A stretch of DNA of 20,071 nt, taken from positions 1 to 20,071 of the forward strand of contig JAZTWO010000050.1 in the NCBI GenBank assembly GCA_045635885.1. Reading direction: 5' to 3'. Below, one piece after another: positions 6,904 to 13,919 of the stretch (positions are counted from its first letter, which is position 1; the number at the start of each line of letters is the position of its first letter). The translations under genes and the position numbers were made by a program. The DNA is from RGIG4608 sp045635885. GTDB taxonomy: Bacteria; Bacillota; Clostridia; Oscillospirales; CAG-272. Under the pieces are notes generated by a model. It ran no database searches. It had not been told where the DNA came from and worked only from the letters and a program-made list of their open reading frames with translations.

Positions 6904-7866
6904 ATGAAAAGAATTTTATCTTTGATTTTAGTTGTGGTGTTATTGACATCGCTTTTGTGCAGTTGTTCATTTTTAACCGAAACGTTATCATTTTGCAAGG
7001 TGAATTTTTATGTGGATAATGAGCTTTATGCAACTAAAGACGTTGTGATTGGTCAATCTGTTCCAATGCCCAAAAATCCCACAAAGGAAAATATGGTTTT
7101 TATTGGCTGGCGCACGGAAGAGGAAAAGCCGGTTATGTATGATTTTTCAAGCAGGGTTATTGGAAGCTTTGATTTGCATGCTTGCTTTACACTTGATGCC
7201 GTTAGTGTGAGCAATATGGTTGCTCAAAACACAATTTATAGCACCGTTGAGGTAATTAACAAGTTGCAACACACTTCGGGTACTATGGTTGAAACTCAAA
7301 TTTCATCCGGCTCGGGCGTGGTTATTGATATTTCTGATGGATATTGCTATGTTTTGACCAATGCTCACGTTGTTAAGAAGGAAGACGGTTATGAAAAGCA
7401 AACTATTACCGTTGAAGACCCTTTGGGCAATGCATATGAGGCGCAGATTTACAAGAATAAAAACAAAAATTATTATGCCTATAGTGAGGATTTTGACCTT
7501 GCTTTGATTTGCTTTAAATATAGCAGAAATCATTCTTTTGTTGAAATTGATTTGGGTGAGGATCCAAAGGTTGGTGACTACGTTATTGCGATTGGTCAGC
7601 CCGATGGACTTCAAAACACTGTGACATATGGCAAGGTTGCGGGTTTTTATCACGTTAGTGGTGAAGAGGGCAGTGCGGCAAGCAAAATTAATTTTGATTC
7701 GATTATTCACAATGCCTACACCAACCACGGCTCAAGTGGCGGTGCGTTGCTTGATGCAAACGGTAGACTTGTGGGCGTTAGTTTTGCGGGATATCCGACT
7801 TCGGGATACGGTTGCGCAATCCCCATTTCGCAGATTATGGAGTTTTTGAATTTGTTTGTTTATTGA
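6904..7866 (+). CDS. Trypsin-like (HtrA/DegP-type) protease lipoprotein
   Basis: A 320-residue secreted protease. A lipoprotein signal ends in L-C-S-C with the lipidated cysteine at 21. Residues 31-95 form one Listeria-Bacteroides (Flg_new/InlB B-type) repeat: F-Y-V-D near 35, G-Q-x-V near 50, P-x-x-P-T near 56-60, G-W near 68, Y-D-F-S near 79. Residues 110-320 form a trypsin-like S1C domain with a complete triad: H155 in T-N-A-H-V-V, D198 in D-F-D-L-A-L, and S278 in N-H-G-S-S-G-G. No PDZ domain follows, unlike classical DegP/HtrA, so peptide-triggered assembly is not expected. It is likely anchored on the outer face of the membrane. GGAGG at 6891-6895 supports the ATG. It sits between dus and a leucine-rich-repeat lipoprotein in one operon. 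Its substrate is unknown. Confidence 0.88.
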   Translation: MKRILSLILVVVLLTSLLCSCSFLTETLSFCKVNFYVDNELYATKDVVIGQSVPMPKNPTKENMVFIGWRTEEEKPVMYDFSSRVIGSFDLHACFTLDAVSVSNMVAQNTIYSTVEVINKLQHTSGTMVETQISSGSGVVIDISDGYCYVLTNAHVVKKEDGYEKQTITVEDPLGNAYEAQIYKNKNKNYYAYSEDFDLALICFKYSRNHSFVEIDLGEDPKVGDYVIAIGQPDGLQNTVTYGKVAGFYHVSGEEGSAASKINFDSIIHNAYTNHGSSGGALLDANGRLVGVSFAGYPTSGYGCAIPISQIMEFLNLFVY

Positions 7867-7876
7867 GGGGGATATT

Positions 7877-9313
7877 ATGAAAAAGATTTTTGTGATTACA
7901 ATTGTGGTTTTGATGCTTGCTTTTGCGCTCGCTTCGTGCGGTGGTAATGAGCAGGGAACAACAACTACAACTACAACGCCCCCACCGGTTCACATTCACA
8001 ACTATGCAGAGTGGGAAATAATTCAAGAGCCAACTTGCACAGAAAAGGGTGAAAAAGTTCGCTATTGCTCTTGCGGTGAGAAGCAGAGCGAGGTTGTTCT
8101 TGCTTTGGGACATACTCCTGCTGATATGATTGAAGAAAATAGAGTGGAAGCGACCTGCACCGAAAACGGAAAATATGACGAAGTTATTTATTGCGCTAAC
8201 TGTGGCACGCAGATGAGTAGGACTACTATAACTATTAATGTTTTAGGACATAGCGAAAGCGATTGGATTGTTGATAAATCACCTACTAAAACCGAAAATG
8301 GTTCAAAGCATATCGAGTGTACAGTATGTGGAGTAACGATTAAGACGGAAGCTATAGAAAAAATGGGATCCGAAGGGCTAGTATTTACTCTCAATAGTGA
8401 CAAGGTAAGTTATTCTGTAATAGGAATTGCCACATGCACTGATACTGATGTTGTAATTCCGAGTACATATAATGGTTTGCCTGTAACAAGTATTGATAAT
8501 TGTGCATTCGATGGTTGCACATCCCTTACAAGTGTAGTAATCCCCGATTCAGTAACAAGTGTTGGCTGGCATGCATTCGATGGTTGTGCGTCGCTTACAA
8601 GTGTAGAGATAGGCGATTCAGTAACAAGTATTGGTAATTATGCATTCCATAATTGCACATCGCTTACAAGTGTAGTAATCCCCGATGCAGTAACAAGCAT
8701 TGGTCAGCGTGCATTCTATAATTGCACATCCCTTACGAGTGTAGTAATACCTGATTCAGTAACAAGTATTGGTGATTATGCATTCGCTTATTGCACATTG
8801 CTTACAAGCATAGTAATCTCTGATTCAGTAACAAGTATTGGTTATGCTGCATTCTATTATTGCACATCCCTTACAAGCATAGTGATCCCCGATTCAGTAA
8901 CAAGTATTGGCGTTTCTGCATTCGATGGTTGCACATCCCTTACAAGTGTAGAGATAGGAGATTCAGTAACAAGTATTGGTAATGCTGCATTCTATGGTTG
9001 CACATCCCTTACAAGTGTAGAGATAGGCGATTCAGTAACAAGTATTGGTTATCGTGCATTCAGTGGTTGCTCATCCCTTACAAGCATAGTAATACCCGAT
9101 TCAGTAACAAGTATTGGCTGGCATGCATTCTATGGTTGCAAATCCCTTACAAGTGTAGTAATAGGCGATTCAGTAACATATATTGGTGAGTATGCATTCT
9201 CTGATTGCACATCCCTTACAATTTACTGTGAAGCAAAATCACAACCAAGTGGATGGGCTTCTTCTTGGAACCCTTCTAACCGCCCTGTAGTTTGGGGTTA
9301 CAAGGGTGAATAG
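7877..9313 (+). CDS. BspA-type leucine-rich-repeat surface lipoprotein
   Basis: A 478-residue lipoprotein. The signal peptide ends in L-A-S-C with the lipid cysteine at 21, followed by a Thr/Pro linker. Residues 40-165 carry three related segments of the form P-T-C-T-E-x-G-x-x-x-x-x-C-x-C-G ending in L-G-H, which look like small cysteine-pair modules seen in clostridial surface proteins. Next come ten tandem 23-residue BspA-type repeats of the form C-T-S-L-T-S-V-V-I-P-D-S-V-T-S-I-G-x-x-A-F-x-x, a partial eleventh, and a Trp-rich C-terminal end. BspA-like proteins act in adhesion and host contact in other bacteria; that role here is inferred. ATG 7877 follows GAGGGGG, which overlaps the stop codon of the protease gene, so the two are translationally linked. 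No LPXTG or S-layer anchor is seen; anchoring is by lipid. Confidence 0.92.
   Translation: MKKIFVITIVVLMLAFALASCGGNEQGTTTTTTTPPPVHIHNYAEWEIIQEPTCTEKGEKVRYCSCGEKQSEVVLALGHTPADMIEENRVEATCTENGKYDEVIYCANCGTQMSRTTITINVLGHSESDWIVDKSPTKTENGSKHIECTVCGVTIKTEAIEKMGSEGLVFTLNSDKVSYSVIGIATCTDTDVVIPSTYNGLPVTSIDNCAFDGCTSLTSVVIPDSVTSVGWHAFDGCASLTSVEIGDSVTSIGNYAFHNCTSLTSVVIPDAVTSIGQRAFYNCTSLTSVVIPDSVTSIGDYAFAYCTLLTSIVISDSVTSIGYAAFYYCTSLTSIVIPDSVTSIGVSAFDGCTSLTSVEIGDSVTSIGNAAFYGCTSLTSVEIGDSVTSIGYRAFSGCSSLTSIVIPDSVTSIGWHAFYGCKSLTSVVIGDSVTYIGEYAFSDCTSLTIYCEAKSQPSGWASSWNPSNRPVVWGYKGE
8516..9205 (+). repeat. Ten tandem 69-bp coding repeats
   Basis: Ten consecutive units of exactly 69 bases (23 codons), each starting at the TGC, TGT or equivalent codon at 8516 + 69n, with no indels. 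A partial eleventh begins at 9206. Units are very alike at DNA level. Two variants, I-P-D-S and E-I-G-D-S, alternate irregularly. Such in-phase repeats can change number by recombination without breaking the frame. Confidence 0.92.
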
Positions 9314-9330
9314 AATTTATAAACAAAAAC

Positions 9331-9356
9331 AAAACCGCCTCGGTGAGGCGGTTTTT
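9331..9356. terminator. Bidirectional terminator
   Basis: Eleven-pair perfect stem, 9331-9341 with 9345-9355, GGT loop, flanked by T-runs on both strands. It ends the dus operon on the plus strand and holA on the minus strand. Confidence 0.9.
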
Positions 9357-9375
9357 ATTGTCTGTGAGATGATTT

Positions 9376-10422
9376 TTATATTGAGCAAATGAGTTTTTCA
9401 AGGTGAAGATAGCCGGAGTCGAAGCGGTATTTCATGGCGAGGTCGGAGTCGCATGCCAAGGCAACCGATTTTTGAAGGCGGTCGAGTTCCATTCTGCGTG
9501 CGCTGTTTACATAAATTCCTACTTTGTGGATATTTATGCCCGTTTCGGCGGCGATTTGTTGGTTATTCTTACCTGCCAAAAGCATAATCTTGATTTTGAG
9601 AAGGTCGGAGAATATGCCCGAAAGCTCGCCCATGATTATTAAGGGCTCGATTTGTTTGAATTTCATTACCGAAAGGATTGAAAGGGCGTCGTTTTTTCTG
9701 CCATCTAAAATTGCGTTGGAAAATTCGAATGCGCCATATTCCATTTCCTCGGAGCAAACGAGTGCAATATCCTCTCGCAAAATGTGGTCACGTCCCTGTG
9801 AACGCGCATAAAGGGAGAGCTTTTCAATCTCGTTGGAGAGGGTGAACATATCCTTGGTGCAATAGTCGACAAGGTACATGCAATCGCTTTGGTTACTTTT
9901 TATCCCGTGATGCTCGAAGTGGCGGAGCGCCCAAAGTGCGAGCTTTTGCGGTGTGGGGGCTTCAAATTTGACGGGAACGAGGCGCTGTGAGAGGTCTTTT
10001 AGCGCTCCTGTGGGGGCTTTTTTGGGGACTTCTTCTGTTATATTGCCGTGCGGAACTATCAAAACGAGGTTATTATAGTCGAATTCTTCAAGGTGGGCGA
10101 GTGCGTCAAGGAAGTCATTATATTCTGTGATATTCGCCTTGCTTGACATTTTTTTGATGTTGAGACCGTTCACCACAACGAGCTTGCGCTCTGCCATCAT
10201 GGGTGGCATTGAAAGAACGTCTATCAATTTATCTGCGCTATAGTCGAGGACGTCGATTTGAATGAAATTGAAGATTTCAAGCGTTTCGTCAATGCCCATT
10301 GCGTCCTTTAGCGATTTTATTGCGTGAGATTTGAGATAATCTTCCTCACCGTAAAAAAGATAATTTCCGTCGGGATTTTCTTTGATTTTTTTGCCAAAAT
10401 CTAAATTGCTGATGATGTCCAC
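9376..10422 (-). CDS. holA: DNA polymerase III delta subunit
   Basis: A 348-residue HolA protein, the clamp-loader subunit that opens the sliding beta clamp during replication. The N-terminal domain shows N-Y-L-F-Y-G-E-E-D-Y-L at 20-30, the place where a Walker A would be but without G-K-T, as expected for delta. The hydrophobic strand R-K-L-V-V-V-N is at 79-85 and an M-P-P-M-x-A-E segment lies just before. The C-terminal half is helical, as in the collar domain. Start choice: TTGAAA/TATAAT promoter boxes at 10448-10476 exclude starts at or above 10441. GTG 10422, with AGGCGG eight bases upstream, is best; GTG 10431 is possible but lies too close to a ribosome site. It diverges from coaX. It is a housekeeping gene of ordinary family length. 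Confidence 0.9.
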   Translation of the reverse strand: MDIISNLDFGKKIKENPDGNYLFYGEEDYLKSHAIKSLKDAMGIDETLEIFNFIQIDVLDYSADKLIDVLSMPPMMAERKLVVVNGLNIKKMSSKANITEYNDFLDALAHLEEFDYNNLVLIVPHGNITEEVPKKAPTGALKDLSQRLVPVKFEAPTPQKLALWALRHFEHHGIKSNQSDCMYLVDYCTKDMFTLSNEIEKLSLYARSQGRDHILREDIALVCSEEMEYGAFEFSNAILDGRKNDALSILSVMKFKQIEPLIIMGELSGIFSDLLKIKIMLLAGKNNQQIAAETGINIHKVGIYVNSARRMELDRLQKSVALACDSDLAMKYRFDSGYLHLEKLICSI

Positions 10423-10447
10423 AAATCTCACCGCCTTTCTTTTTTTG

Positions 10448-10476
10448 ATTATATCACAAAACGTCGGTTTTTTCAA
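10448..10476 (-). promoter_or_regulatory. Promoter of holA
   Basis: On the minus strand, TTGAAA (10476-10471), a 17-base spacer and TATAAT (10453-10448). It predicts a transcript start near 10441 and fixes the holA start below that point. Confidence 0.8.
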
Positions 10477-10541
10477 GTGGTTTTGGCAAGATGGGGAAGT
10501 TAGTTTGTGTACCTACGCTTTTATGTAACAAAATAAAAGCA

Positions 10542-10570
10542 TTGACAAGGGGAGAAAAGTGTGCTATAAT
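10542..10570 (+). promoter_or_regulatory. Promoter of coaX
   Basis: TTGACA at 10542-10547, a 17-base spacer and TATAAT at 10565-10570: both boxes are perfect. The start codon lies 31 bases downstream. Confidence 0.88.
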
Positions 10571-10601
10571 TCAAAATTGGAAAAAGGAAGGGGGCGACAA
10601 G

Positions 10602-11366
10602 ATGATTTTAGCCATTGATATTGGAAATACTAGCATTGCTCTTGGTGGATTTGAGGGTGACGAGCTTAGGTTCGTTGTTCGTTTATCGACCGACGTTACA
10701 AAAACTGAGGACGAATATGCAAGCAAGATTTTGAGCATTCTTTCACTTCACAAGATTACAAAAAATGACGTTGACGGTGCTATTATTTCAAGTGTTGTTC
10801 CACCTCTTAATTCGATAATGAAAAACGCAATCAAGTTTGCATACGAGGTTGAGCCACTTATGGTTTGCCCCGGAATTAAGACGGGAATCGGTATTCTTTG
10901 CGATTCGCCATCAAGCGTTGGCGCTGACCTTATTTGCTCTTGTGTGGCTGCAAACACGCTTTACTCTGCGCCTGCGCTTATAATTGACATTGGCACTGCA
11001 ACGAAGATGATTGTTACCAACAAAAACGGCGCGTTTATTGGGGTTTCGATTATTCCCGGTGTTATGATGGGACTTAAGGCGCTTGCAAACGGTACTGCGC
11101 AGCTTCCTCAGGTTGGACTTGAAGCTCCATTAACCGTTGTTGGCAAGAACACGGTTGATTGCATGAAATCGGGTGTTATTTTTGGTCATGCGAGCATGAT
11201 GGACGGTATGATTGACCGCATTAATGCAGAGGTTGGCGAAACTTTGCCCGTGATTGTTACAGGTGGATATGCCTCGGTTATTGCTCCGCACTGCAATCAC
11301 AAAATGACAATTGACGAGCATCTTGTTCTTAAGGGACTTAATTTAATATATTTGAAAAATAAATAA
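10602..11366 (+). CDS. coaX: Type III pantothenate kinase
   Basis: A 254-residue kinase of the ASKHA fold. Type III enzymes phosphorylate pantothenate, the first step of coenzyme A synthesis. Seen: D-I-G-N-T at 5-9 (phosphate binding), S-S-V-V-P near 63-67, G-A-D at about 106-108 (D is the likely catalytic base), D-I-G-T-A-T near 129-134, and a C-terminal T-G-G-Y motif. Three positions differ from the textbook pattern: G-A-D-R reads G-A-D-L, D-F-G-T-A-T-T reads D-I-G-T-A-T-K, and L-P-R-V reads L-P-Q-V. I believe some clostridial members share the first change. ATG 10602 follows AAGGAAGGGGG (10584-10594) and a perfect promoter, which rules out the upstream ATG at 10491. An alpha/beta hydrolase and an ECF transporter S component follow on the same strand. 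Confidence 0.88.
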   Translation: MILAIDIGNTSIALGGFEGDELRFVVRLSTDVTKTEDEYASKILSILSLHKITKNDVDGAIISSVVPPLNSIMKNAIKFAYEVEPLMVCPGIKTGIGILCDSPSSVGADLICSCVAANTLYSAPALIIDIGTATKMIVTNKNGAFIGVSIIPGVMMGLKALANGTAQLPQVGLEAPLTVVGKNTVDCMKSGVIFGHASMMDGMIDRINAEVGETLPVIVTGGYASVIAPHCNHKMTIDEHLVLKGLNLIYLKNK

Positions 11367-11379
11367 TAAGGTTGTTCAA

Positions 11380-11395
11380 AACTTCATTTGAAGTT
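11380..11395 (+). other. Weak hairpin between coaX and the hydrolase gene
   Basis: Six-pair AT-rich stem, 11380-11385 with 11390-11395, ATTT loop, followed by an AT-rich stretch with six T residues near 11404. It could be a leaky terminator. No clear promoter is visible before the next gene, so read-through from coaX is plausible. Confidence 0.35.
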
Positions 11396-11448
11396 AATAT
11401 AAATTTTTTAGCGTTGTACCTATATGGACGACAGCAAAGGAGATTTTT

Positions 11449-12408
11449 ATGATTTTTGAAAAACAAATTGTAAACGCTTACAAGGGTATGATGCACACTC
11501 GTTGTGACGATACCGAAACAGTTTTTTATTTTTCTCCAAGCGATTTTCCAAATCTTAATGTGAAATCTCACCCATTTAAATCAAGTGAGGGGAATGTTTT
11601 GCAGGGTTACATTTATCACTATGAAAACCCTATTCCCAATCGCATTGTGGTTTTTGATCACGGCTTTGGCGGTGGTCACCGTGCTTATATGAAGGAAATT
11701 GAAAAACTGTGCAAACACGGTTTTTTGGTGTTTGCATACGACCATACCGGATGTATGGAATCAGGTGGCGAAACCCCCGGTGGGCTTGCACACTCACTTT
11801 GCGATCTTAACGATTGCATCACAATGATCAAATCTGAAGATCAATTTAAGGGCTTTGACATCTCTGTTATGGGACACAGTTGGGGGGCATTTTCAACCTT
11901 GAATATCTCTGCTCTTCATCCCGAAATTTCACACATTGTTGCTATGTGCGGATTTGTGTCTGTTGAGGAGATGACCAAAACATTTTTCTCAGGAATTATG
12001 AAAGGTTACAGAAAAGCAATTTTTGATCTTGAGAAGGCATCCAATCCTGATTTTGTGGGATTTGATGCGAGAGAAACCTTGAAAAACTCAAAGGTTAAGG
12101 CGCTACTTATTTACTCTGACAACGACCAAATGTGTCGTCGTGTTCATCACGATATTTTGAAGGAAGCAGTTGGTGACAAGGAGAACGTTCGCATTATTCT
12201 TTGCAACAACAAGGGGCACAATCCAAATTACACCGAGGATGCCGTTAAATTGCTTGACGAATTCGGAAAAGCAAGGGCTAAATTGGTGAAAAACAAGAAG
12301 GCAACAAAAGAGGATAAGGAAAAATTTGTTGCTTCATTTGACTGGGAAAAGATGACTGTTCAGGACGAGAAGGTTTGGACGGAAATTTTTGACCATTTGG
12401 ATAATTGA
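11449..12408 (+). CDS. Alpha/beta hydrolase
   Basis: A 319-residue alpha/beta-hydrolase-fold protein. The nucleophile elbow is G-H-S-W-G with S144. The oxyanion region is D-H-G-F-G at 70-74. The likely acid is D226 (or D224) in I-Y-S-D-N-D, and the likely base is H257 in N-K-G-H-N. A D-H-T-G-C-M-E-S-G-G-E turn at 98-108 resembles serine aminopeptidase/lysophospholipase-like (Hydrolase_4) members. There is no signal peptide, so it should be cytoplasmic. The charged C-terminal tail of about 45 residues extends past the fold. The start follows AAAGGAG at 11436-11442. It lies between coaX and the ECF gene, 30 bases before the latter, so it is probably co-transcribed. Esterase, lipase or peptidase activity cannot be told apart by sequence alone. 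Confidence 0.85.
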   Translation: MIFEKQIVNAYKGMMHTRCDDTETVFYFSPSDFPNLNVKSHPFKSSEGNVLQGYIYHYENPIPNRIVVFDHGFGGGHRAYMKEIEKLCKHGFLVFAYDHTGCMESGGETPGGLAHSLCDLNDCITMIKSEDQFKGFDISVMGHSWGAFSTLNISALHPEISHIVAMCGFVSVEEMTKTFFSGIMKGYRKAIFDLEKASNPDFVGFDARETLKNSKVKALLIYSDNDQMCRRVHHDILKEAVGDKENVRIILCNNKGHNPNYTEDAVKLLDEFGKARAKLVKNKKATKEDKEKFVASFDWEKMTVQDEKVWTEIFDHLDN

Positions 12409-12438
12409 TTTTAGTGATGACATTTGGAGGATCTTAAT

Positions 12439-13014
12439 ATGAAGGACAATAGACAAAATCAAGATTTTGTGCTTAAAATAGCACTTGTTGGCATGCTTAC
12501 TGCATTGACAATTGTGTTGAGCATGATTAAAATTCCGATTATGGGTGCATCAATTACACTTGTGTTGCCCGTGGTTGTTATTGGAGCTGCCATTTGTGGA
12601 CCTTGGGTTGGCGCTTGGCTGACGGTTGTTCCCAATATCGTTGCATTTGGCGAGGCGGGAATATTTATGACACAAAGCCCCATTGGATGCATTTTGACTC
12701 TTTTGTTAAAGGGTATTCTTGCAGGTTTTGCGGCAGGATACGTTTATAAGCTCTTGATGAAAAAGAAGCCCAAGCTTGCGGCACTTTGCGCAGCAATTGT
12801 TGCTCCAACAATTAATAGTTCGGTATTCGTTTTGGGCACTTATTTGTTCATTTGGGACGATTTGCTCAAGTTGGCAGGGGAAAACCAAATTGGCATTGGT
12901 ATGTTGATTTTCGGTCTTGCAGGATTTAACTATATTATTGAACTTGTGTTGAACATTGTTTTGTGCCCAACAATTATCAGAATTATCAATATAGCTAAAA
13001 GTAAAAAGCTTTAA
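12439..13014 (+). CDS. ECF transporter S component (possibly pantothenate)
   Basis: A 191-residue integral membrane protein with about six predicted helices and short loops. It has an N-terminal A-L-V-G-M-L-T-A-L-T segment like the A-x-x-x-A surface that S components use to dock on the EcfT subunit, a G-P-W-V-G-A loop at about 54-59, and a short basic tail. Such proteins bind a vitamin or metal and share an EcfA/A'/T energising module coded elsewhere; none is in this window. The substrate is not given by sequence alone. Location downstream of coaX on the same strand suggests pantothenate or a precursor, by analogy with clostridial coaX neighbourhoods. The start at 12439 is eight bases after TGGAGG; the TTG at 12424 overlaps that site. 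A bidirectional terminator follows. Confidence 0.8.
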   Translation: MKDNRQNQDFVLKIALVGMLTALTIVLSMIKIPIMGASITLVLPVVVIGAAICGPWVGAWLTVVPNIVAFGEAGIFMTQSPIGCILTLLLKGILAGFAAGYVYKLLMKKKPKLAALCAAIVAPTINSSVFVLGTYLFIWDDLLKLAGENQIGIGMLIFGLAGFNYIIELVLNIVLCPTIIRIINIAKSKKL

Positions 13015-13019
13015 AACAA

Positions 13020-13049
13020 AAACCGCAAGGATTTATCCTTGCGGTTTTT
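13020..13049. terminator. Bidirectional terminator
   Basis: Stem of at least nine perfect pairs with GC-rich centre, CCGCAAGGA (13023-13031) with its complement (13036-13044), extended by flanking A-T pairs. T-runs on both strands. It ends the coaX-ECF operon and the OB-fold-like lipoprotein gene. Confidence 0.9.
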
Positions 13050-13063
13050 GTTCGTTTATTTAA

Positions 13064-13849
13064 TTATTTAACTGTGATGTTTGTGATGTGTGTGTTGATA
13101 CCGTTATACCAGTATGCAAAGCCCTCTACGTCAACAACGTCGCCAACGTTAAGTGTGCCAACAAGTGCGTAAAGACTTGTTTCGGGACCTGTGAGGTATC
13201 TTTCAACGCAGAATTCATAAAGCTGATCGTTGTAAAGGAATGTTACATAGATATCGTCACCGGGTGTACCGTTCTTATAATTAATATTTGCAACTGTAAG
13301 ACCTTCGAACTTAACGAGCATGTTCTGGTAGTTAACAAGTTCTTCTTTACCAAGAAGGTCTGTTACGTATGCAGGTTCTGCAACGTAATTGCCCTCGATA
13401 ATTTCAATTCTTGAGTAGTCGGGGTCGAGATCGTCAGCAACGATTTCAATTTCGCCCGCCCATTCGGACTTGTAGCCGTAAACACGAATCTTTGTTCCTG
13501 CAACGAGCTGAGCAGCCATTTCTTCGGAGCAAGGGAAGTTGTAGAGGTAGTAACCGCCGATACCGTCCTGTGCGTAGATGCACATCTTGTTATCCCACCA
13601 AGACTGGTTGCCCTGAACGTATGCTTCGATAACAACTCTTGAACCAACTTCTGCAGCCATGTACTCATCCCAAGTCATAACGCCTTCGCTCTTTGTTACT
13701 GTATCTTCAACATCGGGCTTTTGGGGTTTAGCTGTTGTAGTAGTTGTGGTTTGTGTTGTGGTTGTTGTGTCTGTGGTTTTTTCGCCACCACAAGCAACAA
13801 TTGCGAGTGCCATAACGCAAACGAGTGTCAAACAAATAATTTTTTTCAT
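13064..13849 (-). CDS. Secreted lipoprotein with OB-fold-like domain
   Basis: A 261-residue lipoprotein. The signal peptide ends in I-V-A-C with the lipid cysteine at 20, followed by a Thr-rich linker (about 24-42) that would hold the domain off the membrane. The first half of the mature part has G-S-R-V-V-I-E-A-Y-V-Q-G near 68-79 and G-T-K-I-R-V-Y-G-Y near 117-125. A second similar stretch runs G-D-V-V-D-V-E-G-F-A-Y near 236-246. These alternating strands with G-D/T-x-V-x-V-x-G are characteristic of OB-fold modules in bacterial surface proteins (YhcR-like, some nuclease-associated). No catalytic residues are recognised. AAGGAG (13859-13864) supports the ATG, and it has its own promoter. It follows the sugar-transport operon on the same strand. 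The function is unknown; ligand binding is a guess. Confidence 0.72.
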   Translation of the reverse strand: MKKIICLTLVCVMALAIVACGGEKTTDTTTTTQTTTTTTAKPQKPDVEDTVTKSEGVMTWDEYMAAEVGSRVVIEAYVQGNQSWWDNKMCIYAQDGIGGYYLYNFPCSEEMAAQLVAGTKIRVYGYKSEWAGEIEIVADDLDPDYSRIEIIEGNYVAEPAYVTDLLGKEELVNYQNMLVKFEGLTVANINYKNGTPGDDIYVTFLYNDQLYEFCVERYLTGPETSLYALVGTLNVGDVVDVEGFAYWYNGINTHITNITVK

Positions 13850-13891
13850 TTTTATTTTCTCCTTTTCAAAAAATGGAATTTTTCACCTATC

Positions 13892-13919
13892 ATTATACAC
13901 TTTTTTTGTAAAATGTCAA
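13892..13919 (-). promoter_or_regulatory. Promoter of the OB-fold-like lipoprotein gene
   Basis: On the minus strand, TTGACA (13919-13914), a 16-base spacer, TATAAT (13897-13892). The -35 box overlaps the last codons of the upstream solute-binding-protein gene (stop at 13918-13916). Confidence 0.8.

Noticed and set aside
8998..9189. 63-codon open frame with repeats in another frame
   Set aside because: It is a frame shadow of the 69-bp repeats of the LRR gene.
10491..10601. N-terminal extension of CoaX
   Set aside because: It would cover the perfect promoter at 10542-10570; the DIGNT motif starts right after ATG 10602.
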